The position numbers and the translations under genes are program-made. 64,000 nt of DNA, from NCBI RefSeq assembly GCF_009389715.1, contig NC_052405.1:16312194-16376193 (forward strand). The letters run 5' to 3'. Source of the stretch: Phoenix dactylifera (taxonomy: Eukaryota > Streptophyta > Magnoliopsida > Arecales > Arecaceae). The notes beneath the pieces are model-generated. The model worked only from the letters and a program-made list of their open reading frames with translations, did not search any database and was not told the DNA's origin. Shown here in pieces: positions 24,601 through 34,600 of this stretch. Each line of letters begins with the position of its first letter. The first letter of the stretch is position 1.

Positions 24601-24893
24601 CCTATGATAAGGAATTTTATGCGGTAGTGCAAACTTTGCGACATTGGCGACACTATTTGCTACCGCAAGAATTTGTTCTGTATTCAGACCATGAGGCTTT
24701 AAAGTATCTCAATTCTCAAAAGAAATTAAACCTTCGACATGGCCGATGGATTGAGTTTCTACAAGCCTATACTTTTGTGCTGAAACATAAAGCTGGAGTT
24801 GAGAATAAGGCTGCTGATGCGCTCAGTCGACGGATCTTCCTCCTATCCATGATGAGCACTGAAGTAATTAGTTTTGAAAGGATCAGGGAATAA
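21639..24893 (+). CDS. Chromovirus Gag-protease-RT-RNase H portion of a broken polyprotein
   Basis: An open frame of 1084 residues. Gag core about residues 100-250 (YLDWRAAMDNYF...). Zinc knuckle CFRCQKFGHIASQC from Cys343. Protease active site LFDSGS with Asp457. RT about 640-830 with catalytic YFDD (Asp809, Asp810). RNase H from about 945 with first catalytic Asp955 (ACDASG) and ending at DALSRR. Gag and Pol share a single frame. The frame stops at TAA 24891-24893, where related elements continue into integrase, so this is most likely one substitution and not the natural end. A retrotransposon polyprotein, not a host gene. Confidence 0.92.
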   Translation: MPTRSGREYLLTDSQTPLSTMDPRVIQDILEQLAAIRADHDEFKREIRALVQHPRTPEPSSPIAAYPEFGLTTPPVAFPHPPRNQHHPDHQRDLDERLLRTVQVEAPTFAGQLEPSVYLDWRAAMDNYFEWYDMTDDRRVRFAKMKLIGQAHWYWHNVEHRRETQRLPRITTWEDMKEKLNEKYLPFSYRQRLMDRWQKLTQGTSTVADYIARFEEFHMRCGVIEEETVTLSRFRAGLREEIQKELILREITTLGQAYQLAQDVDSFLRVPVVRRTDSRFLPPGARPSQSYLPQPRPLSNHPSQPGSSQTPTRTFPVPVQSTSTDKEKGILGSNPPLRNQTQCFRCQKFGHIASQCNAKTYLMTELEAGTQDTECVEEVYEPNIEDFVDDFGDEKTGLEFVQTEYQNEPTDRNDQNHRLHVVRCTLAQIKTEQDWRRTSLFYTLIKINGKTCKILFDSGSCINAIASGVVSRLGLKSTPHPNPYKVAWVDKTSISVSERCLVPIQFLSYKDEIWCDCLPMDVGQVILGRPWLYDRDVTLHGRSNSCSFMFQDRKIILNSLPPREPGPEKKGATPQKDESLHIITSKEVMKDIESHSPVFALVARVINVESNAEHPAAVVPLLEEFHSVFPTDLPEALPPMRDIQHVIDLIPGALLPNLPHHRLNPNEHTELKCQVDELVTRGYIRESLSPCAVPALLTPKKDGSWRMCVDSRVINKITVKYRFPIPRLDDLLDYMSGATVFSKIDLKSGYHQIRIRPGDEWKTAFKTKDGLYEWLVMPFGLTNAPSTFMRVMTQIFRPFLNKFVVVYFDDILIYSQTQELHLSHLRQVCEVLRKESFFVNPKKCAFLTDHVTFLGFIVSSKGVSADPEKVSAIVDWPEPKTLAEVRSFHGLATFYRRFIRNFSSIMSPITDCMKKGDFIWTKSASQAFKDIKHRMTEAHVLRLPDFTKVFEVACDASGVGIGGVLSQEGHPVAFFSEKLSDGRLRYSTYDKEFYAVVQTLRHWRHYLLPQEFVLYSDHEALKYLNSQKKLNLRHGRWIEFLQAYTFVLKHKAGVENKAADALSRRIFLLSMMSTEVISFERIRE

Positions 24894-25003
24894 TATACCA
24901 CCTGTCCCGATTTTAGTAATGTATACCTGACCTTACGAGATGGAGTAGAGAGAGAGCAAGATGATTTCTTTTTACACGATGATTATCTTTTCGCTCCGAC
25001 CGT

Positions 25004-26422
25004 TTGTGTATCCCTCGAACTTCTTTGAGAGATTTTCTAGTATGGGAAGTACACGCTGGAGGACTGTCTGGGCATTTCGGGAGAGACAAAACCATTGAGA
25101 TGGTGGAAAAACGTTTCTTCTGGCCGAGTCTCAAGAGAGACGTGGCCAAGATCGTCGCTCAGTGCCGCACATGTCAATTAGCCAAACAACGTAAACAGAA
25201 CACTGGGCTTTACACTCCACTACCTGTTCCTGATTGTCCATGGCAAGATGTTAGCATGGATTTTGTGTTAGGGCTTCCACGTACCTCGACCAAACACGAT
25301 TCCATTTTTGTAGTAGTGGACCGATTCTCTAAAATGGCTCATTTTCTTCCATGTTCTAAGACTTCTGATGCTTCTAGGATTGCGAAACTCTATTTTGACG
25401 AAGTCGTTAGACTCCATGGTCTTCCTAAATCTATTGTGTCCGATAGGGATGTTAAATTTATGAGCTACTTTTGGAAAACTCTTTGGCACATGATGGGTAC
25501 CAAATTAAAATTTTCCTCTGCCTATCATCCCCAAACTGATGGCCAGACCGAAGTTGTCAACCGAAGTCTAGGGAGTCTTCTCAGATGTCTGGTAGGTGAG
25601 CATACTAGGACTTGGAATCTCGTGTTACCAACTGCCGAGTTTGCATATAATAGTTCGGTCAATAGGACCATAGGCATGAGTCCTTTTGAAGTGGTGAATG
25701 GCTATAAACTTAGGCAACCCATAGACTTGATTCCCATGTCTCATCAACATCGAGTCTCTGAGTCTGCACAATCATTTGCTTCACACCTGCATTCATTGCA
25801 TCAGGAGATCAGCAAACTTATTCACTCTAATAACTTAAAATATAAATCCTTTGCTGATTTGCACCGCCGTTATAAAGAATTAAATGTAGGTGATTCAGTC
25901 ATGGTAAGAATTAGACCTGAACGACTTTCTTCGGGGACGTTCAAAAAGTTGCAATCTCGTAGTGCGGGACCGTTCAAAGTCCTAAAGAAAATCAGTTCGA
26001 ATGCGTATGTTGTAGATCTTCCTGAAGACTATGGGATTAGTGCGACATTTAATATTGAAGATTTAGTCTCCTACAAGAAATCAACATTCATTCCTTCTGA
26101 CCCTTTTGTTGATACATCCACTGTTGTTGATCACCCTGCTCTAGCACCTGCTAGTGAGCCTCCACCTCCACAGTTTCATGCACGCAGAGAACACATAGAA
26201 CATATATTAGATGAGCAGGTTATATCTACCAGGAGAGGAAGCTACCAACGTTACCTTGTTCGGTGGAAAGGTCGACCCGAATCAGATGTGTCGTGGATTT
26301 CGCGAGCTGAGTTGCAGCGCCTTGACCCGGACCTTCTGGAGCAGTACGACAGCCGACCCGATTTACACTCGACGGGGTCGAGTTTTTCTCACCTGGGAGG
26401 AGTTGATGGGGACATCAGCTAG
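25004..26422 (+). CDS. Chromovirus integrase and chromodomain-like C-terminus
   Basis: 472 residues in a different frame from the upstream part. The reading between 24893 and about 24985 is in the upstream frame, then shifts, consistent with one missing T in the CTTTTCGC stretch near 24987-24994. The integrase HHCC zinc finger starts at HAGGLSGHFGRDKT and ends CRTCQ. The catalytic core has MDFVLGLP, SDRDVKF and the YHPQTDGQTE block. A chromodomain-like segment YLVRWKGRPESDVSWIS lies near the C-terminus and probably directs integration to chromatin marks. The stop TAG at 26420-26422 lies 19 bp inside the 3' LTR. The ATG at 25004 is only the first in-frame Met, not a real start. Confidence 0.9.
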   Translation: MCIPRTSLRDFLVWEVHAGGLSGHFGRDKTIEMVEKRFFWPSLKRDVAKIVAQCRTCQLAKQRKQNTGLYTPLPVPDCPWQDVSMDFVLGLPRTSTKHDSIFVVVDRFSKMAHFLPCSKTSDASRIAKLYFDEVVRLHGLPKSIVSDRDVKFMSYFWKTLWHMMGTKLKFSSAYHPQTDGQTEVVNRSLGSLLRCLVGEHTRTWNLVLPTAEFAYNSSVNRTIGMSPFEVVNGYKLRQPIDLIPMSHQHRVSESAQSFASHLHSLHQEISKLIHSNNLKYKSFADLHRRYKELNVGDSVMVRIRPERLSSGTFKKLQSRSAGPFKVLKKISSNAYVVDLPEDYGISATFNIEDLVSYKKSTFIPSDPFVDTSTVVDHPALAPASEPPPPQFHARREHIEHILDEQVISTRRGSYQRYLVRWKGRPESDVSWISRAELQRLDPDLLEQYDSRPDLHSTGSSFSHLGGVDGDIS

Positions 26423-26752
26423 ATCCCCATTTTATTTGCATATTTGCTTATTGTTATTTCTGGGTTTATTTGTGTTTTAGGATTTATTTGGGGTTTATTT
26501 TATTCTGGGCTTATTTGCATTTTAGGGCTTATTTGTGGGGAATTATTTTATGTAAGGGGTTTATTTTAATTGTTCTTATGGGGCCCTATTTAAAGGGAAC
26601 TTTATGTTGATTAGGGTTTTAATGAAGAATTAAAGATTTCTTTCCCCCACGTTTCCTCTTCTTCTCTTCTCCTCCCTTCTCCTTCTTCTCTTCTTCTTCC
26701 TCCTTCTCTTCCCCTCTTCTCCTTCTTCCATTTAAAATTTGGTCCGGCATCA
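26404..26752 (+). repeat. Chromovirus 3' LTR
   Basis: 349 bp, nearly identical to the 5' LTR. Its first 19 bp also encode the end of the polyprotein. Followed by the CCTCC target duplication and then the continuing copia LTR. Confidence 0.95.
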
Positions 26753-26838
26753 CCTCCTTCATTCCAAAAATATATAATATCACTTCATTTTACTCACAAA
26801 AAATATTTTGAGAGAGTTCTTGGCAAAGAAGGGTGTTC

Positions 26839-28076
26839 TTTTTTTTTTTGAGGTACACTGACTTCTCCCACCAAATGTATATGAGTACATCCAAGAAAAT
26901 TAGAAAAAAGAAATTGGCTAAACGAGTAGGGAACATCCGTCTGATTCACCCAAAGAAAATCTTCCGAGTGATGCGCCGCATAGGAGGCCACCCAGTCAGC
27001 AGCTGTGTTGGCCTCCAAGTACACATGCATGGTTTTGAAGGAGCCACAATTTTCTGCCATCCGTCATATGTCAAGGAACAAGTACTGGCCATCCGACTCG
27101 GAGAGTCACCCGCAAATCTCCTCGATCACCAAGGCCGAGTCGCTCTCTAGGTGGATGTACTCCGCCCCCAGAGCATGCCTCGCATAGGAGAGTCCCTCCC
27201 ATGCCGCCCACAGCTCCGCTCCAATGATAGAGGTGTCGAAGATTCGTCGACCGCCAGCCATCACAAATCTGCAGTAGTGATCCCTAATGATAAAGCCTAC
27301 ACCCCTCTCTAGCCTCGCTCAGCATCACTGCCATCAAAATTCACCTTGAGAAAGCAAGGAGGTGGGGGATCCTAGGAAACAAAGGCAAACTTGGTCACTG
27401 ACACAGCTGGATAGGAGCCCTAGATGTCCCTAACTGCCTTAGGGGAATAGGATAGTTCACTGTTGATGAACTCCGATGCATGAAGCAGGGCTCTGGCTGC
27501 CACCACCCTCGGATGTAGCCATCTGTTCTCGAAGACCCGGGCATTCCTATCCAACCAAGTATGGTAGGCCAAATAGGCATACTGGACCACCCAATCCACT
27601 ATGTCTGGCCTCCTCGCAGACGTCTGCAGCCGTAAGAGAAAAACCTCCAATGGGGACTTGCCTCGCCCGATGTCGAGGATGAGCCCCGCGCACTGCCAAA
27701 CCTAGGCCGCACGCGGATAGCAGAAGAGGGCATGGAAAATGGTTTCCTCCGTCGCTGCGCAAACCCCATAGGCGGGGGACACCCTCATCCCTCTGCTCGC
27801 CAGTACACCCCCGGTTGGTAGGCACCTCCAAGCCACCTTCTAAATGAACATGGCAACCTGGGGGTGGATACGCAGCTGCAGATCCAAGCTCCCTCCATCT
27901 GCCGCATCGGGGCCTCGCCATCAGCCCTCGAAAGTTCTGGGTGCTCACCCTCGGTCTATCAAAACTGCTCCAGACCGTCCTATTAGCCCTCTCCTCGATG
28001 GTGATCGGCACAACCAGAACTCGCTCAGCCAGTGCCTCCCCAAAAGCCTCCCGTATGAGTTGGTCCTTACCGTATG
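26839..28076 (-). mobile_element. 5'-truncated L1-type LINE with RNase H
   Basis: On the minus strand the order is a zf-RVT-like zinc region (GVCAATEETIFHALF, around 27750), a VVQYAYLAYHTWLDRNARVF linker, then RNase H starting LKVNFDGSDAERG (about 27345), GAELWAAWEGL, HLESDSA and ending YLEANTAADWVASYAAHH (about 26990). It ends with a poly(A), seen as 11 T at 26839-26849 on the plus strand. The coding part has several stops and frameshifts. The 5' end is truncated near 28076, the usual result of incomplete target-primed reverse transcription. It interrupts the copia 5' region. I could not fix a target duplication. Confidence 0.8.
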
Positions 28077-28264
28077 ATGATCATTGGGTTATTGTATCCT
28101 GGAGGAGACAAGTCATAGTATTTTCTGCTGCACTAGGTTCTAGGCTTTGCCAACCACAGAGGGCTTGAATCTCCTGAAAGAGAGCAAAATTTTTCGTGCC
28201 TCAGTTCGATTGGTTTCGTCCTCTTATTGTATTTTCCCCAATAATTTTATGGAGAATCAAGGAA

Positions 28265-30728
28265 ATGGAGCCAATCCCTAAGAAGCACGATGGTAACATT
28301 GGAGATCTTAACAAGCCCTTCTGTTTCAAGGGAGCCCACTTCAAGAGATGGAAAAATAAAATGTTGTTCTATTTGAGTCTTCTCAACGTTTCCTACATTC
28401 TGACTAAGAAAAATTCACCCAAGATCTCAATCGATGAGATGATGGATGAAAAGTATCAAGCTCATCAAGAGAAAGTGGACAAATATACCAGAGAGAGCAT
28501 TTGGAAAGCTTTACAGAACAAGGATAATACTGAAAAAGTTAGCGCAAAGAAATATGCAGCAAACCAATTTTTTCACTTTCAAATGGTGGATGAAAAATCA
28601 GTTGCTAAGCAAGCACAAGATTTCCAAATGATCGTTGCAGAGATTAGATCTGAAGGCATCAAGATTGGGGACAACTTGATTATGGCTGGTATTATTGACA
28701 AGCTACCCCCATCATGAAGGAAATTTCAGAAATCTATGCACCACAGTAGAAGGAGACGTCCCTAGAGACCTTGATCACTTGCATCCGAGTGGAGGAGGAA
28801 GCTCGAGGCCAAGATGCACTAATTACATAAGAGGGTAATGAATATTCAACCATCAAGATAAATTTAATTACTTTAAATAATGCTTTGCCTAGTGATCATT
28901 TTTCTAAAAATAGTCACTTGAAGCTAAAGAAAAAAAAAATGAAATTTCATGGCAAATCTCATAGTAGGAAAAACACGAATCAGAAAAATAAGAACCAAAT
29001 ACCCCCTTCACAAAACCATTTTTTTGATGCATGTTTTATTTGTGGCAAAAGTGGGCATATTGGTTGAACTTGTAGATTCTAAAAACATTGGCCTGTTCCT
29101 TAGGCTAATGTAACCGAGGAACCTCTTGTAGCAATGATTACATACACCTACATGGTTCAATGTGTTTACGGGTGGTGGGCAGACTCTGGTGCTAATAAGC
29201 ATGTTTGCTATGACAAAAATTGGTTCAAAAACTACACTCTCTTCATGGATGAGAAGACCATTATGCTTGGTGATTCTAGCCAAACAAAGGTCCTTGGGAG
29301 TGGTGAGGTTGAGCTGAAATTCACCTTTGAATGTGTGCTACTCTTGAAAGATGTGCTTCACACTCCGTCTATGAGGAAGAATTTGATGTCGAGTTTTTTA
29401 CTTAACAAGACTGGCTTCAAATAGACTATGGAACCTGATCAATATATAATTACCAAAAATGGGATATTTGTGGGCAAAGAATATGTTTGTGATGGGATGT
29501 TTAAGTTGAATATTGAGAATAATAAAGCATCATCTAGTTCTATTTATATGCTTTCTTATGTGAATTTTTGGCATTCTCGTTTATGCCATGTAAACAGTGG
29601 GAATCATGAGTAGTTTGGGATTAATTCCAAGACTGACAAATTCCTATATGGCTTAAAACAAGCTCCTAAGCAGTTGCATGAAAAATTTGATTTCTGCATG
29701 ATTAAGAATGGCTATAAACCAAATAAATGGAAAAATACATATGTTATTGCTAGCCTCTATGTGGATGATTTATTGATTTTGGCTCAAGTTTGAATGTTCT
29801 AAATGAAACAAAAAATATGCTTTGTAGCCATTTTCAAATGAAAGATCTTGGTGAGGCTAATTTTATTTTGGAAATGAAAATCTCAAAAACTTGTAATGGA
29901 ATTTTTCTTAATCAATTGCATTATATTGAAATAATTTTGAGAAAGTATAACTATTTTGATTGCAAGCATGTTGCTACTCCTTTTGATGCTAATATTCATT
30001 TATTTTTTGTGGAAAATGAGATTGATGTGATTAACCAAAAGGAGTATGCTAGTATTATTGGGAGCTTGCGTTATGCGACTGATTGTACTAGACCTGACAT
30101 TGCATATGCAGTGGGAGTATTTAACAAGTTTATTAGCAAGCCAGGAAGAGAACATTGGCATGCCACTGAGTAAGTTATGAAATATTTATCTGGTACAAAA
30201 AATTATGGATTGTTTTATAAAAAAGTATCATGCTGTACTTGAAGGTTTTAGTGATGCATATTGGGACACATTATCAAGTGATTCTCTCTCTACCACTAGT
30301 TATATTTTTACATTGGGTGGTGGTGCTATATGTTGGAAATCTAAGCTGCAAACTATGATTGCTAACTCTACCATAGAGGCTGAACTTATAGCTTTAGCTT
30401 TAGCTAGTGAGGAAGCAAACTAGTTGAGAGATTTATTGCATGAAATTCCTCTTTGGGAGAAACCAGTTCCACCTATGATAATTATTGTGATAGCACTGCT
30501 GCACTTGGTAGAGTGAAAAACCATTATTATAATGGTAAATCTAGGCCTATCAGGAGAAAACACAGTATTGTGAGATCTTATTTGAGTAGCTGCATAATTA
30601 ATGTGGATTACATTAAATCTTGTGATAATCTTGCAGATTCATTGACCTTAGGCATTGTCAAGAGAAAAGGTTTGGAATACATCGACGGGGATGGGACTGA
30701 AGCCTATACAATCAAGAACCAGATGTGA
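28265..30728 (+). pseudogene. Copia gag-pol remnants with integrase and most RT deleted
   Basis: Gag is open from 28265 to 28717 ([17 protein letters not shown]), then shifted and interrupted. A zinc knuckle CFICGKSGHIG lies at 29035-29067. The protease region [12 protein letters not shown] follows at 29173, then a GAG-pre-integrase segment ending FWHSRLCHVNSGN at 29610. The integrase and N-terminal RT are missing: the reading jumps to YGLKQAPKQLHEKF at about 29648, then YVDDLLIL (RT active site, 29758). RNase H parts follow to about 30420, with stops and frameshifts throughout. This is a dead, internally deleted Ty1/copia polyprotein, of Tork-like appearance. Confidence 0.88.
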
Positions 30729-31243
30729 GGATACCCAACTTGGGGACCAGAGATCCTGGGAACTAGGTTTAATGGGAAAAGAAATGCACAATTTTTTTTC
30801 CATCCCTATGGTGTAGGTTCATTTATCTTGTAATGTTGTGGAGGTTGAGTTTTTCAAAACTCTTAATGAAAATATGTAGCTCGTATGAGTGGCGTGTCCG
30901 TATTATGGGGGCATCCTTGACAGATTTCACCTATGTGAGCATGGAAGTAGGGCTAGTTCCTATGAGAATTGGGCTTATTCTCAAAAATGCTCATGAAACT
31001 GGAATAGCACATGGTCGTAACGTGCTAGCTAATAAAGCTTATGTCAACACCTGGACTATTATGTGTGAGCAGTAATTCTTTAGATCCCTTAAGCAGTCTT
31101 AGTTCATTTCTGAGACCACTTAGAGATTGTTGTTTCACTAAGTAAAGGTTTAATGTAGAGCACACCTTAATGATGCATAATGATCTCTCTTTGCCTAGTA
31201 ATCTCTTCAAACTTTGGTTTTAATATTAAAATGAGTGGGGGAA

Positions 31244-31620
31244 TGTTGGTGCATTTTAATATTAAAGTTTAATATTTATATCATTTATGAGGTTCATGTA
31301 TTTAGTGATTCATGAATGGTTCATGTATTTGGGGAGATGAAGGGTTCATGTATTTGGAGAGATGAAAGATTCATGTATTTGGGGAGATGAAGGGTTCATG
31401 GAGAAATAAATGGAAATAATTCATGAACCATTTTAGAAAATGTATTTAGTGGGGGGAGTTATTTTTAGAATTTATAAGTGCATGTATGTTTTTAGTATTC
31501 TCATAAATACAAAGTTTCAAACTCTCTATATAAATCCTTCTCCTCCTTTATTCCAAAAATATACAATATCACTTCATTTTACTCACAAAAAATACTTTGA
31601 GAGAGTTATTGAAGAAATCA
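31244..31620 (+). repeat. Copia 3' LTR with internal 26-bp tandem repeats
   Basis: Starts TGTTGGTGCATT after the polypurine tract. Between 31290 and 31400 the unit 'ggttcatgtatttggggaga' plus a few bases recurs about four times with small changes; the 5' LTR has fewer copies, so the number has changed since insertion. The 3' limit is uncertain. Confidence 0.75.
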
Positions 31621-34600
31621 TTAGGCATTATAGCTGAGCGTATTGGCAATAACACCGGCAATTCTTTGTGCTCAGAAGTCATAGGTTAACAATTTCAAAT
31701 GATATTTTGGGTGGGCATTGTTCTCTTTGCTCTTGAAATAGATATATAGATTACTACCATTGACCTCATGAGCTGAATGGGAATTTTCATTCGTATTTTG
31801 CAAGGTGCAACTATGATTATTCTAATAGGCCTTTTGAGAATAGACTTCTTTACATTGACTTAATTTGGCCCATTCACTCCATATGTTTTAGTGTGACCTT
31901 ATCAACATCATCAAAGAGTGTGGGGTACATGGAGCCAGCCTCATCAAAAGCATGGAGGCCGGCCTCCATGTTGGTGACTAATTCGAGCACATGCTAAAGG
32001 GTGTTTTCTTAGCTTGAACCATTATTTTGCTCCCATGCAGTTGTATAAAGGTTATCGCAAAAATCTTTGATGATTTGGATGGAAGAGTAGAAGTCAAGAA
32101 GATGTCAATTAGGCTTAAGGACTATGAAATTAGTCGGCGCCGCATTCCGGTTTGATCACACCCTGAAATTAAGCATAGGGGCTGGTTTTAGGGCATGATA
32201 ATTTTGAGGTGGATGTCACAAAAATGCTGTCACCATCTATCACCATGCTTGCCGTCTATTGAAGCTATTGATTAATTAGCAAAACATATTCTGTTTGTGG
32301 CTCTCATGACTCATGATAGTACTACATGTTATCTTCGCCCTCGTATAAAAGCAAGAAGATTGATCGTATGGGAATGAGAGTACATACGAAGATCGAAAGA
32401 ATATGGGGGTTTGAATAGTTGAGCAGTTTCTTTATTCTTTTTTTTTATATTTTTTATTTTTGGTTCTAACAAGGCCATAGGTAATTCATTTATCAAATCA
32501 TTGATAAGTTGGCTATACACATCTTATTTTCTAGTTATATGGTTATCAAGGGCTAAAAATGGGCTTATGCAATGGGCATAGTGCATTTAGATGGTATCTA
32601 CTACTCATCAAACTCTTTGTGGGTGTGAACAACCACAAAGAGTTTAGATCTTTAGAAATTTAAACACATTTTTTTCAACGTATTCTTAGATTTAGATCCA
32701 TCTGTAGAAAGAAGAATTAAGACAACATCATGCCCGAATATCCAATTTCCTTTGCAATCCTTAATAGTGTATTTAACTTAATTTACTTCCATAAAATAAT
32801 ATTTTTGATTGGATGGTTCATAAAATTTAACTATCCGATTTATATTTGACTCCATGTCCATATTATTGATATCTAATTTATGTTCTTATCTATCTAAAAT
32901 AAATATGAAAATAACTTTTAGATCAATATATGTATTTGTATTTGTCCGAATTGAAAACGCAGTAGCAGCACCTTCATCGTTACCAACACCATCAAATTTT
33001 ATTTCAGCCACACAGGAAGGTGATTCTCAGTGTCTTTCAATTAAATTATGGTATATCTCCTAGCTATGCTTTAAACTCATATAAAATCCATTTTCACCAT
33101 AATGTAAATTTCTACATCTACTTATTGGGGTGGGGCAGCTACTACAATTCAAGCATAGGGTATACCTTCAGCTTCCTTTCAAGGTGGTCATTCCATTCCA
33201 TCAGGCTAAACATTACATCAACTTGGGTCCATTCACTTTATTCATCTTAGAGTAAACGTGTCAACATCACCAAAGAGATTGGTGTACAAGGTGCAAGCTA
33301 GCCCACAAGCATGAAGCCTCATTGTCATGATGGTGACTAGTTCTAGACGCATGCTTAATCGATGGTATCTTGGCTCGAACCAATTTGGTGCTACGCAATC
33401 GGATAGAAGATTCGCAGTCTAGATCGAACAAGACTCAAGGCTATCATAAGTTCTACAATGATTTAGATGAAAGATCTAGTAGCTAGAGCTTAAGAGGAGA
33501 GGTCAATTGGGCAAAGGACTATATATAAAATTGGTCGGCGCCGCATCTTAGATTCATCACAATTGAAAACTAAGTTTAGGAGTTTCAGCACATGTTTTTT
33601 TTTGAGATTGGAGAACAAAAATGCTATCAGCATCTATGAGAACAATTTGACTTGGGATGCTAACGATGAGCACAAGAAGTTTTGTTTGAGATTGTTATTG
33701 CAACAAGATATGTGTCTCTCTTTATGGGAGAAAGAGAAGGTCCCAAAAAGGCAAGTTGGGAGTCTTTTAGTAATGGAGTGATTGGATGAGTTTTTCTTTC
33801 CTTCTTTCTAATGCAGAGAAATGGACTCACTGGACCCACACCTTATGAGCTAGAGCCCACATACACGTTGAACTGTAACTATGCATATAAAATTAGTACT
33901 GCTGAATCACCAGTGATAGCATCAGAAGTACCAAATATATGCTTTGCTCGGTTTGGAATTTCTGTTGGCAGTAGAATTTTTGAAAAGTAGAGTTTTTATT
34001 AAAAGCTATTTGATGTTTGGTAACTAAAATAAGAAAATATTGTGGTGGATATTGGATGGTATTGCATAATAAAGTATAATATAATATAATATTATATTAT
34101 TATAGATTAAAAATATTATTATTTAATATAATATCATTATAATATAGTGTAATATAATATTGAATACTATAGTATACTAATACAGTAATGTATTATTAAT
34201 AGTACAATATTACTATATGATTATAATTATAATATAATATAATATATAATATAATATAATAATATTATACTAGAATATAGAAATATAATATAATATAATG
34301 GTTATCAAATTATTGATCAGTTGGTTATACACATCTTCTTATTTTCTAGTTATATGGTTATCAAGGGATATAAATGGGCCTATTTATGCAACGGGCATAG
34401 TGCATTTAGATGGTATCTACCGGTCATCAAACTCTTTGTGGGTTCGAACAACCACAAAGAGTTTAGATCTTGAGGAATTTAAACACATTTTTTTCAGCAT
34501 ATTCTTGGATTTAGATCTATTTGTAGAAAGAAGAATTAAGACAACATCATGCCCGAATATCCAGTTTCCTTTGCAATCCTAGTCTTATGGAACTCACACG

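Larger units (their letters stand above)
19028..26752 (+). mobile_element. Young Ty3/gypsy chromovirus, nested in the copia LTR
   Basis: Two 349-bp LTRs (19028-19376, 26404-26752), starting TGATGGGG and ending GGCATCA, are flanked by the 5-bp duplication CCTCC (19023-19027, 26753-26757). A primer-binding site TGGTATCAGAGC for initiator tRNA-Met is at 19380-19391, and a polypurine tract TGGGAGGAG just before the 3' LTR. Domain order is Gag, protease, RT, RNase H, integrase, chromodomain-like C-terminus. By my count the LTRs differ at 2 positions (G/A at 19047 and C/T near the 3' end), so the insertion is recent. Clade assignment within chromoviruses is tentative; the TGATG start and the pol frame running into the 3' LTR fit the CRM group. 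Confidence 0.95.
17372..31620 (+). mobile_element. Ty1/copia retrotransposon, broken by at least three nested insertions
   Basis: The 3' LTR starts TGTTGGTGCATTTT at 31244; the 5' LTR starts with TATTGGTGCATTTT at 17372. The 5' LTR is recovered in pieces: 17372-17479, 18869-19027 and 26758-26838, each matching successive parts of the 3' LTR, including the 'tagaatttataagtgcatgt' and 'atatcacttcattttactca' blocks. Between the pieces lie a CACTA transposon, a Ty3/gypsy element and a LINE. Coding remnants run from 28265 to about 30700, followed by a polypurine tract AGTGGGGGAATG right before the 3' LTR. The exact 3' end is uncertain; similarity between LTRs fades near 31620. Confidence 0.85.
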
